Below, in pieces: positions 11,801 through 26,800 of a stretch of DNA of 64,000 nt. Positions within the stretch are counted from its first letter, which is position 1; the number at the start of each line of letters is the position of its first letter. The notes under the pieces are model-generated. The model was not told the DNA's origin. It made no database searches and saw only the letters and a program-made list of their open reading frames with translations. The DNA comes from Rostratula benghalensis (Eukaryota > Chordata > Aves > Charadriiformes > Rostratulidae), in assembly GCA_013399305.1 (NCBI GenBank), contig VXAI01000020.1:4760425-4824424 (forward strand). The letters are read 5' to 3'. Position numbers and translations under genes: made by a program.

Positions 11801-14800
11801 AGACATGGCGCTGCAGCAAGAATTCAGTGCTATAATTTTCAGTTCTGGGGTTTTTGCTGCTGTTGTTGGCTTTTTTTTTTTTTTTTTTNNNNNNNNNNNN
11901 NNNNNNNNTATATATATCAGGAATTATAAAAGACACTGGCCTGAAATATATATCTTGCCATTGTGAACAGCTCCTGCATGGGCTGCCAAAGGCTGTGGTA
12001 ATGAAGACACATAACGCCACTCATTTGTCTCCAGATTGTAGCACTCCACGCTGGACAAGTAGCCAGTTTCATTCCTTCCACCGATCACATACAAGTTCTT
12101 GTCAAGGCGACAGGCATAGAAACTGGCTCTCCTGGAGGACAGAGCAGAACAAAACAGAAGAATTCCACAACAGACCAATTAGCCACATCAAATACGTTTT
12201 TTTTTCCCTCTCCCTGAACTAAGATAGCAGCTCCTTCAAATGCTCCTTCAGAGAGAAGTGTCCAGGAGCTTTGCATGCTTACAGCTACTCCAGAGACTGT
12301 GCCTGCTTTGCTAATCAAATACACGCTCGACACAAAATAAATACCTCATTTTTGGTGGCAAAATAATTAAGCACACATAAACCTGGCAGTAAATACCCCC
12401 TTTTCAAAGTTGTTTGTTGCTTTTTCATACCCGTGAAAGACAAAAAGGTGCTCATTAATGTTTGGGGCATTACCTTGTAAGGGATGTAACAACTCAGTAA
12501 GACAAAGTGAAAAATGAGGTAGATAATGTAACAATAATAAATTATCTTGACATTCACTTTCTTTATGGTCCTTCAAGGGTCATTGTTCCCAATTTACTAA
12601 GAGAACCACATCATCAAAATTTTTCTTCAATTATCATTTTTTTCTTCTTTCTGCAGTACAGCAAACAGAACCACTTTCCTTTTGCTAGGCACAATATTGT
12701 ATTTCCACCCTTTAACTCAAAAGATGTCTGTCTCCATCCAACTAACTCTGCGAAAAGTCTGAGCCTCCCGTCTGCTTTCATATGCAACTTGGGTATGTAG
12801 GAAAATAATTCCTTTTTTCTGGTCAGGACTGTTAGGCATATATCAGTTTGCCTCCAAAATTAATGGTGAGTGTCTGTCCCTGAAGTAAAAATAGAGCAGC
12901 AGATAATTTTGAGAGACCCTGTTTGATAGAAGGCATTTCCAGGGAAAGCTCCCTGGAATATTCAGCAGCAGGAGGGTATTCTAGGGTAGAGGCCTTTAAC
13001 TTTAAGCTGCAGTGATACAAGAAAGAAAACTGCAAAAAAGCAGCACTAGGCTAGGATGAAGGCAAAACCTTAATCAGCAAGAATTGTCTGTCCCAAACCT
13101 ATAATCTCCTGGGTGAAACCAAAGTGAAGTGTGAGCCCAGAGACAAGCAGGCAGGTCAAGCATGGCAAGGTCTTGCCCTGACAGCTCTGGTAAAGTAGTC
13201 ACTCCAGCCCCATGCTGGAGTGGGACTGCAGCTTGCCAAACCCCACTCCCTGGCAGACACAGCGTGCTCCGGTTCCTGCCCAGGCACCCAAATCTGAATC
13301 CAGGAGGGGCTGCATATGGCACTCCTAAATTGCACGGTGGGCTTGATGGCCACCTGCACCATCAAGGGCTTGATCCTGCAGACCACTGCAAGACATTCAG
13401 AAGGAGCAGTGGCCCACATACAGAGCACAACACCCTGCCATTAACAGCTCTGGTACACCCCGGCTCCTCCTTACAGTCATCGCAGGACCAGGTCAGCTAA
13501 CAAAGCCTGGGGTGCCATGTCTCTAACCTGCCATCTAAGCAGGCATGTGTTCAGGAGCATTTCCTTCTGTGAAGGCATGAATAAGGTCTCTCTCCTTTAC
13601 CCAGCTGCCTATTTTCACAAAAACTGTAATACAGTTTAACATTTTGGAGACATTTCCATCTTTGTCAGATGTGGCTGAGACTGGCTGGTGATCTATAAGA
13701 TGGGAGGGGAGGTCAGGCAGACGTGAAGCTACACCCATGGAAACAGCAGGGCCGGCTGGGCATCCAGGGAGCAGACCTGAGGCAATGCTGCCTGTTTCTG
13801 GCCTTACTTTTTGGATTTGGTGCCACCTGAGAGAGCTCCTCACCAGCCAGGGGCACTCAGCACCCCCTGCCTACCTCTTTGCTCTCACCTTGCCTGCACA
13901 TGGGCAACATGGACGGTGCAGGACAGCACCCCTTGTTGAGTGGGAGGGGGAATACTACCACAGGGATAAGGCTACTGAAAAAACCAGACACAAACAAGAG
14001 GACAGGAATACTGCTAAGTGCCTTCAGCTAAACTGACGGATTAAATACGACCATTTAATTTATCTGTCAATGGGCAGATAGAAGTTGATGGCATATATTG
14101 CTCTGCATGGTCGGGCAGCAAATTGTGCATCTATGTTTTTAGCCTGATTTTCTATGGAAACAAAGCTTATTTGATTACACTGTACATGTATCCATGTCTG
14201 CCTGAGCGTTGTCTTCTCAACAAAAACCTGCTGGCTGACTTCACTCTGATTTGACAGAGGGTATAGGTGTTAGAGGCAATCAAGTGTCTACATGCTTCTT
14301 ATGAGTATGTGACAAGCCAGAGGCAAGACAGCCTGTAGCAGCCCCAAAAGTAGGAAATGCTGAAAGAATCATATCCTATTAGACATCAAAGAGCCTGCAC
14401 GAGTGGGCACGCGTTCTCTGAACCTCCTCTGTGTCCATCAGCCTCGAGACACAAACCCACAAGGTACCTGCCATCAATGCCTGGGCACCTCCTCTGACAA
14501 ACCCATTAACAAACTGCTCTCACCTTAAGGTTTAGCTCAGGTTTAATAAAGAGAGGTAGGTGCAACTTGCAGGCATAACTCTGTTGACTGGGATTTCACT
14601 GACATTATTATGTACATGTACTCCTGGTTTCATCCACACAGTGTCACTATAAGGAGCAAAAATGAAAGCGTCAGCATGCTTCACTCTTTTGCTTGGATGT
14701 GAATATTCACTCAGTACCTCTTGTCACAAATATTTTAAGTGTTTTCTTTTTTTTTACTTTTCAATGACACAGTGTGTAAGGGACATGCTCTTAAGTGATG

Positions 14801-17800
14801 ACTTTTAAAACTGCTGTAAAATATGATTCAGACTAAAATGTACTGCAGCAATCTTTGCACGATGACTTTCCCCACAAAACTGGGAAGACGCTATCCATTT
14901 CTAATCAGATTCTAACTGGAATGCACTTCAGGATCTGAATATGGACAATAAAACAATTATTTTGTGGTTTTCTTCAGGACTTGCAGGTATTCAGCGTTCA
15001 CTGGTCTCTGAAATGCTATTCTGTCACATCCCTTCAGTCAATAATCAACCCAACTAACAACTTCTCATAAACACACACGCATAAAAGGGAAGAATTTATT
15101 CCTGGTTTCTACAGATGATGAATTTATGCCCTGAAACAAGAAATACTACTACAAGTCTGAGTTTTAAAACTACCAATGCTATTACTGTTCATCCAGACCT
15201 GATTTCAGAGTCACTTTTAGAGTGTAAACTTTACTTTTTAAAAACTAAAGTAATCCTAGTAAGGAATTTAAGAAAAAAAATGATGTTTTAAATGCTATTA
15301 TATTGTCCACACACCTTGTCCAGCTCTGGGCTGAGCTGGCAAGATGCAACAGTACAGAGCAAGGTTCATGCAACAAGTTCAGATGCATCTGCTACGAAGA
15401 CCACTCCTTCAGGAATCATGTTAGTCTATCTGAACTGCTCTCCAAAAAGCATCCCATGGGTACTGCATCACCAGGCAGATGTGGATTTCAAAAGCTGATG
15501 AGTCATTTGCTGTTTCTCTAAACAATGCACGCCTGAAAATAGCACATGCTTTTCAAAAGCATATATTTTTGAGATGTTCTTCAAATGAAAAGAAACTAAA
15601 CTTGGCTTTAAAGAAAATGCACTGAAGACTCTGAATCCCTACCAGGATTATGCTTTTCTTTATAGATCTTACAGTAAAATCAATCAGATATGGATTTTAG
15701 CATATGAGATAAAAGTTTACTCATCAAATATTTCATACAGATTTTCAACTTGAGAATATACTGCCTGTGAATGAGACCCACATTTACCTGGCAGTCATTT
15801 CAAAGGAGCTATTATAGCCTATCCAGCCAATTATTCTCAGACTAAAATTCCTAAGTAGGTTTTGACTTGATGGACCATAATGACTCAGAAAAACCCATTA
15901 AACAGTCTGTCTTGTCAATGGTGCCTGCATTATGCCAGCAGAGACAGGGCGTGACCCTGCACTCCTAGGAGGGAAAAAAAAATAGCCTGTTGACTTTAAT
16001 GGGAACTTTATCTGTCTAAAGGAGATAGGAAAAGGAGACTGCATAAAAGCTCTCTCATTTGGATGATCTTCTAAAAATGTGGCCAGACCCTACCTCTAAA
16101 GGCTGCAACAACTCTGAGGAAGTAATTAGAAATGAGTAAATAAACCATTAAAAACATTTTAGAAAGTCTTTTCAAAATCCCTGCTTTCCAACAACAGCCC
16201 CAATGCTTAGGAGCCTTTACAGAAAAATAATGGACAAGCCTATGAGTTATATATCCTGAACAGAAGAGGTGACAATTAACATTCTCATAGTAAAGCCAGA
16301 GAACCAGAGAGGAAGGTGTCCCTCTGTTTTAAGATAAATAACCTAGTTGTGGGGTCACCCCATAGGGCTGGCAGGAGGAAGGGAGAATGAACTAATCATT
16401 TACTATGATTAATTGTGATCTCTTTTAATCTCTATTTATATGTCTAATTTTACCAGTTCACCCAGCTCCAACAACGCATCTACTCAGGCCTGTTCCACTT
16501 GTACTTTTTCATGCAGTATTTTTTGGTGACAAGCATCGCACATGAGTCTATGTCAATCACACTGAATCCTGAACATAGACGCTACAAAACCTCTTCCTTT
16601 TAGGAAGGTGGTGTGAGATCTCTTGTATATCTATGAGAAGATGAGCATTAAACTGAAGGATAGACATTGAATGCTCTTTCATAAAACAACATAACAACAG
16701 TGGATATCCTGCCTTTGAGATTACTCTTAAGAAATATGCATCATTCAGTTCAGGCTTGGGGGACTTTTTACCTGCCAAGGTAAGATTTGGGATCCAGAGT
16801 TAACATCAACATTGCTCATCTCTGCTCTTTGGTACAGAGTTAAGATTAAAATGTATGCTACTCTAATATGCATTAGGTGACAGCAAAGCAACTTCACTCA
16901 AAGACCACCTAGGATTAAGAGTCCTCTGACAAGTTTAGTCATGTTGAGGAGGGGTCTTCATGGCTGGTGTGGTGAAACGGGATGGGGCCAATGTGAAGGT
17001 TTAAGTTCCCCATCAGATACCTGACAGTACTGCATATTTACTGCAATCTCATCATGACAGTTCAGTCAGAGAGCATGAGAGGACATCATGAAGATTTTAG
17101 AAAAATCCTTCATTCCGTAATCAGGCAAGTAGTAACTGCATTAAGACCATGGCTAGTCTGCATGGGTTAGCATTGCAGGATTTGGCATGTGGAGTTGTGA
17201 ATGAAGAAAGTTAAAAAAAAATAATGAGACAAATGGGATGCAACTGCATGCTGCAGTTTTTTCTCTGTATTTTCAATGCTTCTGTAGGCCTCCTTATTCC
17301 CAGAACTATGACAAAATTTAGCTGTTCCTAGGATGATAAAACACATATTGAACAACACGTAGTAGTAGGTTTTTACCTCTCTTGCATGGGTGGAAGTTGT
17401 ATCCAGCTGTTAAACCTGGGATCGTATCGGCTAACAAAGTTTGTACTGTGTTTCCCTGTAAAGATAGATTATTGTGACACTCAGCTGTTTGTTTCATGTA
17501 TTTAACATCATGATTGTAATATATATGACATACACTTCACAAGTTGACAGCTTTTATGAAGGGTTCCCCCTTTTACAACAATGTATGATTACACTATGTG
17601 TACAGTAATAATTCAACAAATGGGGCACTGCACGGTTTGAATTAGCAATTGTTAGCAGTAAAAGCAGATAAGAGATTATTCTTGCTCTCTGTAATAAGAT
17701 CTTGAAAATGTGTATTTAAATTTACTTATAGATGCTGTGGTACTTTCACAGCCACAATAAATCACAGCACTAACCAAAATTACTGCCCAAAAGAGAGCAT

Positions 17801-20800
17801 CCCCACAGTATTTTTATGACTAGAGTCTTTTGTGTCAGGTAAAAAAAAAATCAACGGGAGAACATATGCTTTTCTTTCTCCTCACATCATCTCTATGTGG
17901 AACATGGTAAAAAAACCTTGTACAAATAACCAGGAGCTGCATAAGCCATCAGCATGGGGTATGCAGTGTTTGCACTAGATGGTTTATTCTACCATGTACT
18001 TTCAGTGTCATGTTAGAAGGAATTACACATGTGCATCGAAGGGGGAATATACTCTTTGAGTTTTATTCCAAGTGTGTTAGCTAAAATATGAAACATGAGC
18101 AACATACGCCAGCTAACTAGCTTATCCCTGCTGTCAAGCCCAAGAACTGTATTCATGTCTTCACGATATTAAGATTTCACCTTATTTTACATGCAGATTG
18201 ACATCAAAGCAAGAAAACTGAAGCAAGAGAGTGTATGGCAATTTCCTGTAACACCTGAGACTTCAGCAGATGAGGATCTCGGAAACAGAAACCTTTGTTT
18301 ATGTATGTGTAACTAAAAAATTGAATTAGAGGCTTCACGGGCCAGCAGAATAACCCAACTGCGTAGGTCACAGTTCTATAAATGGTCACTGGGTATTCTA
18401 CAAGGTGAATATTTTTGCATTGGAAAAGCCTATGTAGGATTGGCTCGCTTTGCTTGTTTCATTCCACACTTACTTCAGCATGTGTAAATAAACCATCAAG
18501 ATTGTGAAGAATAATGACACAGCTAGAATTTATATTCGTAATAGTTTAAGATCATGTTCTACAAGGAAGCAGAGAAAGAAACCACATTGACCATTTTGTC
18601 TGGAATCATTCCCTTGGTGTGTATAAGCTTGTTTTACAGGAGAAGAGTAAAGCAGAAAACTGGTGAATACTGCAGCATTTCCTTTCAAATCCAGCGTGGT
18701 GCCCCATGAGGACCAAAGCACTTTATGCTGAGCACCACTCAAACACACCTCCAGACACAGGACATCCCCATACACTAAGGGCAAGTGGTCATTTTGCCAC
18801 TGGGTTTAGTGAAGCGAGGCTTTGCTCTTGGTCCCTTATCTGAACTCCTTTAGTCTGTACAGACAGTTTAGAAAAAGAAGCATTGGGAGCTAGGGACTCA
18901 ATTACCAGTAAGCCAGTAACAGCAGGCATCTGACTGGCTCTAGGTCTCAGTATTTAGGACATTTATTAACCTATTGCTAATTCCCAAGGCAGGATTTCAA
19001 AACAATTCAAATACTGATCATAAGTCTGGACTTCTAGTAGGAGGATTTAATGCTGATGTATTCACTACATCTTTCAGCGTTACCGGGAACTTCAGTGGTC
19101 ACAGGTTATATAGCAACTTTTAACTTGTTGTCATGAAAACCCATGACCTAGGAACCTTGGCCTCCTAACATAACGTGTCATCCATACATTCACTACAAAT
19201 AGCACGTATGTAGAAGACTGCAGGGTAGAAAGAGAAGGGTTTTGTGAGCCTAGAGTGGGAACACAGGATACAAATGTGGTCACTTCACAGGAAGGGAGAT
19301 GAAATCAAACTGGAACAGGCACAAATAAGTGCTACTATAGTGACAGGAGGAACAGAAAGTTTACCTTACAGCAGGAGACAAAGAACTTGGCTTGTTGCAC
19401 CTAGGAAAACAAAAGCTGAAAATGGATAGGAGTGCTGTCTGCAATACATCAGGAGAACAAATCTCCAGGAGGGGAAAAACTATTAAGCTAAAGGCCAACT
19501 TTGGCATGAGAACAAGGTGATTTAGTCAAAGAATACATTTTACTGGAAATTAGAGTAAGGCTCCTAGTCATTTAGAACAATTGGATTCTGTAACAGCTTT
19601 CCAACAGGAGTAGTGGGAGCTAAAAATCCAACTTTTCAAATGCAGGTTAGAAAATTTACAAAACAGGACTGTATGATGCCTCCAATGGCAGGAAAAGGAC
19701 TTGATGACCCACTTAAGGTGCCTGCTCTAACTGGTTTGACTCCAGTTTAATTTTGGACTTCAGTTTGAAAGAGAACACTATCTATTATTTTGCCTTGCTC
19801 ATCAGTCAGGAAGTTACATGTCAGGAAGCACCTGTCAAAATGAGTAAATGTGACAAGTGATCAGAAATCAAGGTTAGCAAATCAGGATGATGGGACACAA
19901 GGAGGTACATTCTGTGCTCTGCTCTCTCCAGGAAGGTCTTTGCAGCTATGCCAAAAGGTGAAGCGCTCTGAAGTTTATGGAGGTTGGTATTATATCCTTG
20001 ACTGTCTTCTGCAACTTGCTCTTATCAGCATTTACTTTGGCGGGGAACCCTTGTGACTGGAAAGGCACAGCCATAGGATGATGTAAAAAAGTGAGAAAAA
20101 AATGTTTCCTATGCTCTCTAGGTTGTCAGGAAGCATGGAGAGGCTATAGGCAGTCCTCCGGGTCCACCCAGCTTCTCAAGAATCTGTCAGTCTGATAGCT
20201 AAAGAGATGTATGGTGCTCCTTCCATTGCCCCATCTCAAGGATAATTCTGTCCACTGGCAAAACACCCGGCACATTCTCATTCAAACTGGAAGCCTCATA
20301 ATGCTCTGGCAAGACAATTCCAGCCAGGGCCCTCTGAAGCCCCTTCTGTGCTATGATGAGAGCAGAGAGAAGCCTTCACACAAATTCAAGAGGGTTCATG
20401 CAAGGAGGTCCCATGCAGCTGCACATTTAGGGCAAAGCAGTTCCAAGAAAGAAATAGCCCAGCAATAGCACAGGATGTAGTCTATGGTTTCAGGCCCATG
20501 TTTTGTGATAAGTAAGATCCATTCCTCTCAGGGCAAATTTTTTATTCCTACCTTCTCTATAGAAAAGTCACATCACTGGTATTCACAGAACAAGGAAGCT
20601 GTTAGACATCTTCAGCAGTATCTTCAGCTCAGGAGTTGATGTAGGTGACCGTAGACCTAAGCTACTACCCATCTCATGAATGAATAGCTGTACTTGACTC
20701 CTACCTAAGAGGCAGGCTTCTAACGACTCCCCATCACATCGCAACTCAGTTTCCACATCTTTAAATTGTGGGTAATTACACTTCTTTTATCCTTCATGTG

Positions 20801-23800
20801 ACATGGCCATTTAATTATAAACTGTCTGGAACAAGGTCTGCCTCTTATTATCCATATGCCTACCAATAAGCACAACAGGGGCCCTCAGTTGTTGGATGTG
20901 GCTGATGCTTCTAATAATAATTGTCATTAATGATACCATGCTATCTCCTGGTTAATATAAAGGAGATTCAACAGCAGAACTGAAGGGCTCTTCTCCTAAG
21001 ACATTTAGTGATATTTTTAACTACACCGGAAATATGCTTATAGGATGGACTGGATTGTTTGTCTCAGGTTTTAGGAAGTGAACAGATGTAACAATTTTCT
21101 ATAATTTGGTTTAGTGCAGATGCTGAAATGGGGCATTCACAATAAAATATATGCAGTATATGTAATTTCAGCTGGATCCTCTGGTGTTTTAAAGTAAAAA
21201 TGTGTACCTGCAAGCTGTTTTATGGTTTCTCAGTCATAATTATCTCTGTTACACAGACTGCTACAACTACAACCCTTTCTTCGTGTGCAAGCTTTTTAAC
21301 AATGTCTTGACAATTTGGTGAATTTTGCAAGGCATGGTATTCTCCTTTTGCTTTGCTCAGAAGCCTGTTAAATTGTTTAATTTCTCTTTGCGGTAAATTT
21401 ATGAAGTAATCAAATCAAAGAAGGTAGCAGCAGATAATCTATATGAGAAGCTCTTGCACAAGACTAAAAAAAGGACCAGTTTAAGAATCTCAGAGTCTAG
21501 ATAATTAACACATTAACAACTTTAGCTGCGAGTATCTGGTTTGACAATAGAAAAGAGGCATTCATCTACTGCAATTGCATTATTATATTATGACTGGAAG
21601 GAGACTGGAAATGAAGGTTAAAATTCTTAACAGCTGCTGCCTGGCGCATGCACTTGAAAGACTCTGTTCTGCTGCCTGTGGCATTTCTCAAGGGATGTGG
21701 GAGCTGATGAATGACGGAGATGCTAATGCTAAAGCACCAGATATTTATTACATCAATATTTAAAAGTAGCCTTTACTAGATGCAACAATTAGTCTGAGGG
21801 TCCTCAAAATCTCGCTATTGATTACACCAGTTGACCCGATGGACAGACAGACACAGGAAGGCAAATGCTGCCTGTGCTTTTTAATATTCTATACATACCA
21901 TTGGGGTTCCATTGATCTTCTCCTCCCAGCACAAACAAGAAGTTTTCCACTTCCACGACACAGTGATGGGCGCTGTTATAGGGCATAACTGGAAGTAAAG
22001 CAAGAATTCTTTGTCAGCTCAGGGCCCTGATTTCATCAAGTTATTTTCAAAGGTAGAAAACACAGTGCTGGAATTAAATCTGTATGAAATAATAGAGGAA
22101 TGCTTCACTCCAAGCATGCATGCCCACTGAATTAGTAGCAGACAAAGCCACTTATTAGTAATCTTACATTATTCAATCTCACAAATAATTGAGGAAAAAA
22201 AGCTGTTATTCTGGTCCCTCGGTGCCCAACTGCTGGATATGCTGCTCTAAAAACAACTAGTAAAAAGGGGTGAAGTTGCCTGATATTTGCCTGAAAATAA
22301 GCAGATGCTAGGAATCCTAGTATGCTAGGAAACATTAAAAAAACCTCAGCCCAGCTTTGTTCTGCTGGTAATGTTTCCACAAGAAGAGTCAGTGTGTTCA
22401 GTAGCTTTCTATTACACAGCAATGAACAAGCTGCATTTCCATACAGTTTTAAGTTTTTAAATTAAGGTCCTGCTGATTTAATGCCTTTTCCAAATGTATA
22501 CGCTTAATTTCCTGTACAATGTCATTAGCAGCACAACCACGCATTTTCTATTCATCTAATCAGGAAGTCCTTTGTTAACAAAGATCAAAACTGTGGCATT
22601 AGGTTTGCAATATCCCCTTTTTTTGGAGGTGTCGGGATTACTGTGGACCAACTACAGTCACAATAATATTTTTTTTTTAATTAAAAAAAAACATACTGCA
22701 AGTACTAAGACACAGAAATAAGGGCTTATATAGAATATGTACATATTATTGTAGTGTGCCATACAGCACTATTGTGATACCATATGGTGAATGTAAACTT
22801 AGACAGCATTAGTTATCATACCACACAGAGGAGTTTTGGCCCAGTGACACCAGTAGGAAAAATGATGTCCTTGTTCAGCTCATCATATGGGCACCTTAAA
22901 TCTAGGTGAGGACAAATGGGGAGGTGATGTGCATGTACAGGCAGGGAACTTATTGCTTGACACGGATCAACAGAGCACTTAGGAAACCAGTGCAGTGGGA
23001 AATCAATATGACTCAGGGCCAGCTCTTACTTTGTGCTCTTTTGCCAATGCCAAAAAAAAAAAAAAAAAAAAAAAAGGCAGCCTATCTCACACTTGGATTA
23101 TTTTGGGTGATATATCTCTCATTTCATTTGTTTTATTATCTTTTATTTTTCTCAGAATGCAGTAGTGCAGTATAGCATATGCAAATAATAATAATAAGAA
23201 AGATGCGCAGCTTTGTTATTTAGGACACATTTTCTTAAAGATCAAGTGGGCTCATTTAAGCTTCTTACTGAAGTTTTTGCCAAGGCAATGATGAATAAGT
23301 AAGGTACATTTTTTGTTTCTAGTAAAGGTCGAATATCATTTTCATAGTCTGTGCTCTTACAAGTCACGTAAGTGAAGCAATTCTTAAATTGGGCAGACAG
23401 GTACAGTGAAAATTCATTAATTAAGGTTATTTGTTACTAGTGTACTTTACGTAATTGGGAAGTAATCCCATACTAGGTACTGCATGAGATTTTATACTAC
23501 CTAGAGATTCCTACAGTGGGATGAAAGAATGAAAAAGTTATTTGCTTTCTTTTTAGCCCCCGTGTTGTATTTATCTTGTTCTATAATCTCAGACATTTTC
23601 CCATTTAAAAATCTTCTCTCTCAAAAACCCAGTATTTCCTTCGATTTTGTGGATGCTTCCACCACAGAAGGAATTTGTGTCTCCCAGAGGAAATTTGTTG
23701 CCTTCCTTAGAGGCTCTTTGGGTCCCCTCCTCTCAGGAAGAGACTCCTCAGAATCAGTCTGCAAGGGCTTCAATCCTTACCTAATCCAGTGGTCTGCTAT

Positions 23801-26800
23801 GGTCTCCAATTAGGTCCAAGCCAGCGGTTGTACCCTCAACCAGGCTCTTCCATTGGTCAGTCTGGAGAGATCTAGCCATTTACCAAAACAACTGTCTGCA
23901 GGTAGCACACATGCATATTTTTCACATGTTGTGTTTTTGTTTTTGCAAACACTTTCATTTATTTATCCTCCATATTGACACAACGGGGCCAGTAGAGGAA
24001 AAAATTATATTTTAAGCTTTTCTGCTGTTCCAGTGCATATAAGCTATGCAGTAAGACTCCCACACTTATGATGATAATTAAACCTTGAAAACTAAGGGCT
24101 TAATCCTGGCTCCTACTTAACTTGATGGCAACATTCCCACTGATAGGGGATTGGGCCCAAATGACCCAAACTACCAGCTGTAACTCACAGGAAAGCTAAA
24201 GGGAAGCGTGCCTTAGAAAGGAGAGTAGAATTTGAGCCTCAGAAGGAAAGGTGACTGCAATAAAACACTGCAGACCTCTAGTATGACCTTTGTTTCTCAG
24301 AGAGCTTTGGGGAAAACTCTGTTCTCGATCTCATGAATCTGCCCATGCAGCTGGAGAGAGATGGAGAAAACAAGGAGGACAGAGCAATACAGTGGACATC
24401 TAAGAGGGAGGCAGTTTTGGCACTGAAAATGTGGAAGGGCCAACATCACAGTCTTTCTCCCTGACTATTTTCAGGGTCCCTCAGAATAATGAGTTATACA
24501 CAGAAATCAAAACGATGAGAACAATTTTATTTTTTTTCCTGCTATAAAACACCCCTGAAAAGCACCAGAAAACTTGCACTGTAAAATGCAATTCCTTGTG
24601 AACTCACCCCCATATTCAACCTAACTTTTTATAGATACAGTCAAAATTAAATGGCAGTGAGGGTGCTATATTCAGCCTCTCGTAGCAACGATCTTCTCAA
24701 CCTCACTGGGCTTGCCAGGGTGTAAGAGGAAGAATTTGGCCCATCTCACAGTCTGGCCAGGCTGCTGCTTTGATTAGGTTTATACCAGCCTTTGTCTGCT
24801 GTTTTGCTTTAATAATGTGAAAATCCCAGCTTCTCATTTTTCGATTTCAACTCAGTGGAACACCTGCCTGCCCCGCAAAAAGGGTATTTGAAGAGAAGTT
24901 TGTACGCCACGCTCAAACACAGCCCGGTGTGAGTTTTTAGCGTGTCAGTCAGTGAGTTAGAGGGAAAGGGTAAGGAGAAGCTAATCAGGATGAAATGAGA
25001 TTAAAGGCTGTCTAATTTTACAGCAACTGTGATCCATCAGCCACTGTGAAAGTGACAGTGGAAATGAATGATGGAGACAGACAGGTGGGGCTGTACATTT
25101 CACTGATTTATCCTCAAATGCACTGGGCCTTATTTTATTGAGTGAACATGACCGCATTTATCATGACTGTCATCTAAACCCACTTCCCTCCATTTAAAAA
25201 GGTCACTTTACTAGGAGGGAGTAGGATAGAGGCACTTTCAAAACAGATTTAAAATTTAATAACACGTGTTTATAAAACCCTGTGCAAGAATTCTCAACTT
25301 TATTAAAGACCGATTTAAAAGGAAGGGGAAAAGACTATTTAAAAGAGAAGAAGATGTAAAAAAGCCATGGTCATCTGAGAAACCAAGGCGATAGGTGCCA
25401 GAGAATTACATGAGATGGACAGATACAAAAACATTAGTCAGAGTGGACAGAAACCACCTCTTCTGAGCTCCTGCCCCTCACACACACTTCCCAAAGCTTG
25501 GGAGACCCATGGTTAACAAATTTGTGCTTTCTTGGACCAAGAGCACAAATGAATCCAAGCAGCCCTGCAGAAGACAACACCCTCACCAGCCCCCTTCTCA
25601 TGCAATTTATATATGTTGGGTAGTAGACCCTCAGTAAGGTGGGAGGCAATTGCTCAGGTACAAACACATGACATGCAGAGCTTTCAAGGTCGAAACCAAA
25701 TGAGTGATTTATACTTGAGAATGATCTGGAAGGCAGTGGAGCCCAAGGCTGCAGTGACGTTTGCTAAGAAATACTTCACTGCACAAATATCAGAGACATT
25801 GTGCAAGAGGTGACCCTCATGGATGTTCTTCAGACACAGATATGGGTGGAAAAGACCCAGCAGCAGCACTCTGCACACCAGGATAGCTGCCCCAGGCACT
25901 AACACCTCACATATGCCAAACCTTAGTTAATAAAAGGTGCCAGACAATGTTCTGGGACCTACTTTCAAAAACATAGAGTCTGCAGCTTACAGCCAAACAC
26001 TCATGAAACCAAATGCTCTCAACCATAATGCCTCTGAGGTCAGCCAGATGTAATGATAGTACCTCCAACTTTTGTTTGGAGGTGACAGGGACACACCTCA
26101 CTCATCTAATAAACTATAATGTGTGCTGTTCTTCTTACCCAGTTTTGCTCACTTTCTGCCAACAATTGCACATTCAGGAAGCAGCATGTAGTTCTGCATA
26201 CATTAATCAAGGGGTCATCAGTTCCTTCTCTCCTTACAACCCACCCTCCCCTACCTATCGTCACTTCAATACTAACGAGCAGGGAAGAAGGGGGAACAGG
26301 AATGGCATTTCTCAAGACAGAAGGAGGGATGAGCTCTGGTCCCAGGATATCTGAAAGCTGCGATACAGCCCACAGCCATTCCCCTGATCTGCTAACATCT
26401 CCTTTCAGAAACTGCACTCGATTCTTCTACTCAAAGTTTTTTTTTAAAAAAAATAAATCCATAGATTTTTCACTGCCCTGAACTGTTCAGCTGCTTGAGA
26501 TACAGGCGGTACCATGAGTGACGCCAAGAAATCTCTTCCTCGGCTACTGCACAGCTTGAGCATAGCCCTTCAAGACTCAGTACACACCAAGAAGTCATGC
26601 TCATCATCTCTAATGACCTGTGCAGATGACGCAAGAGAAGAGTGTGTTTCCAGAACCAGGATGTCATTACCAGAGGACATATGGAGTCGATAATGACCTT
26701 CCACAACATTAATAGACTAACCTGTTGGCTACATAATATTCAACTACTGCTACTTGAAAACTGGTTATTTCCATGGCTCTTCAGAGGCCAGAGTAACGCG

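Noticed and set aside
11924..12178. Single-exon reading of the exon 6 frame with an upstream Met and a stop at 11924
   Set aside because: Both ends run into introns; homology and phase support exon 11941-12131 spliced on both sides.
13074..14036. Overlapping frames on both strands in a GC-richer part of intron 5
   Set aside because: They overlap each other in several frames and lack known motifs, as expected from fewer stop codons in GC-richer DNA.
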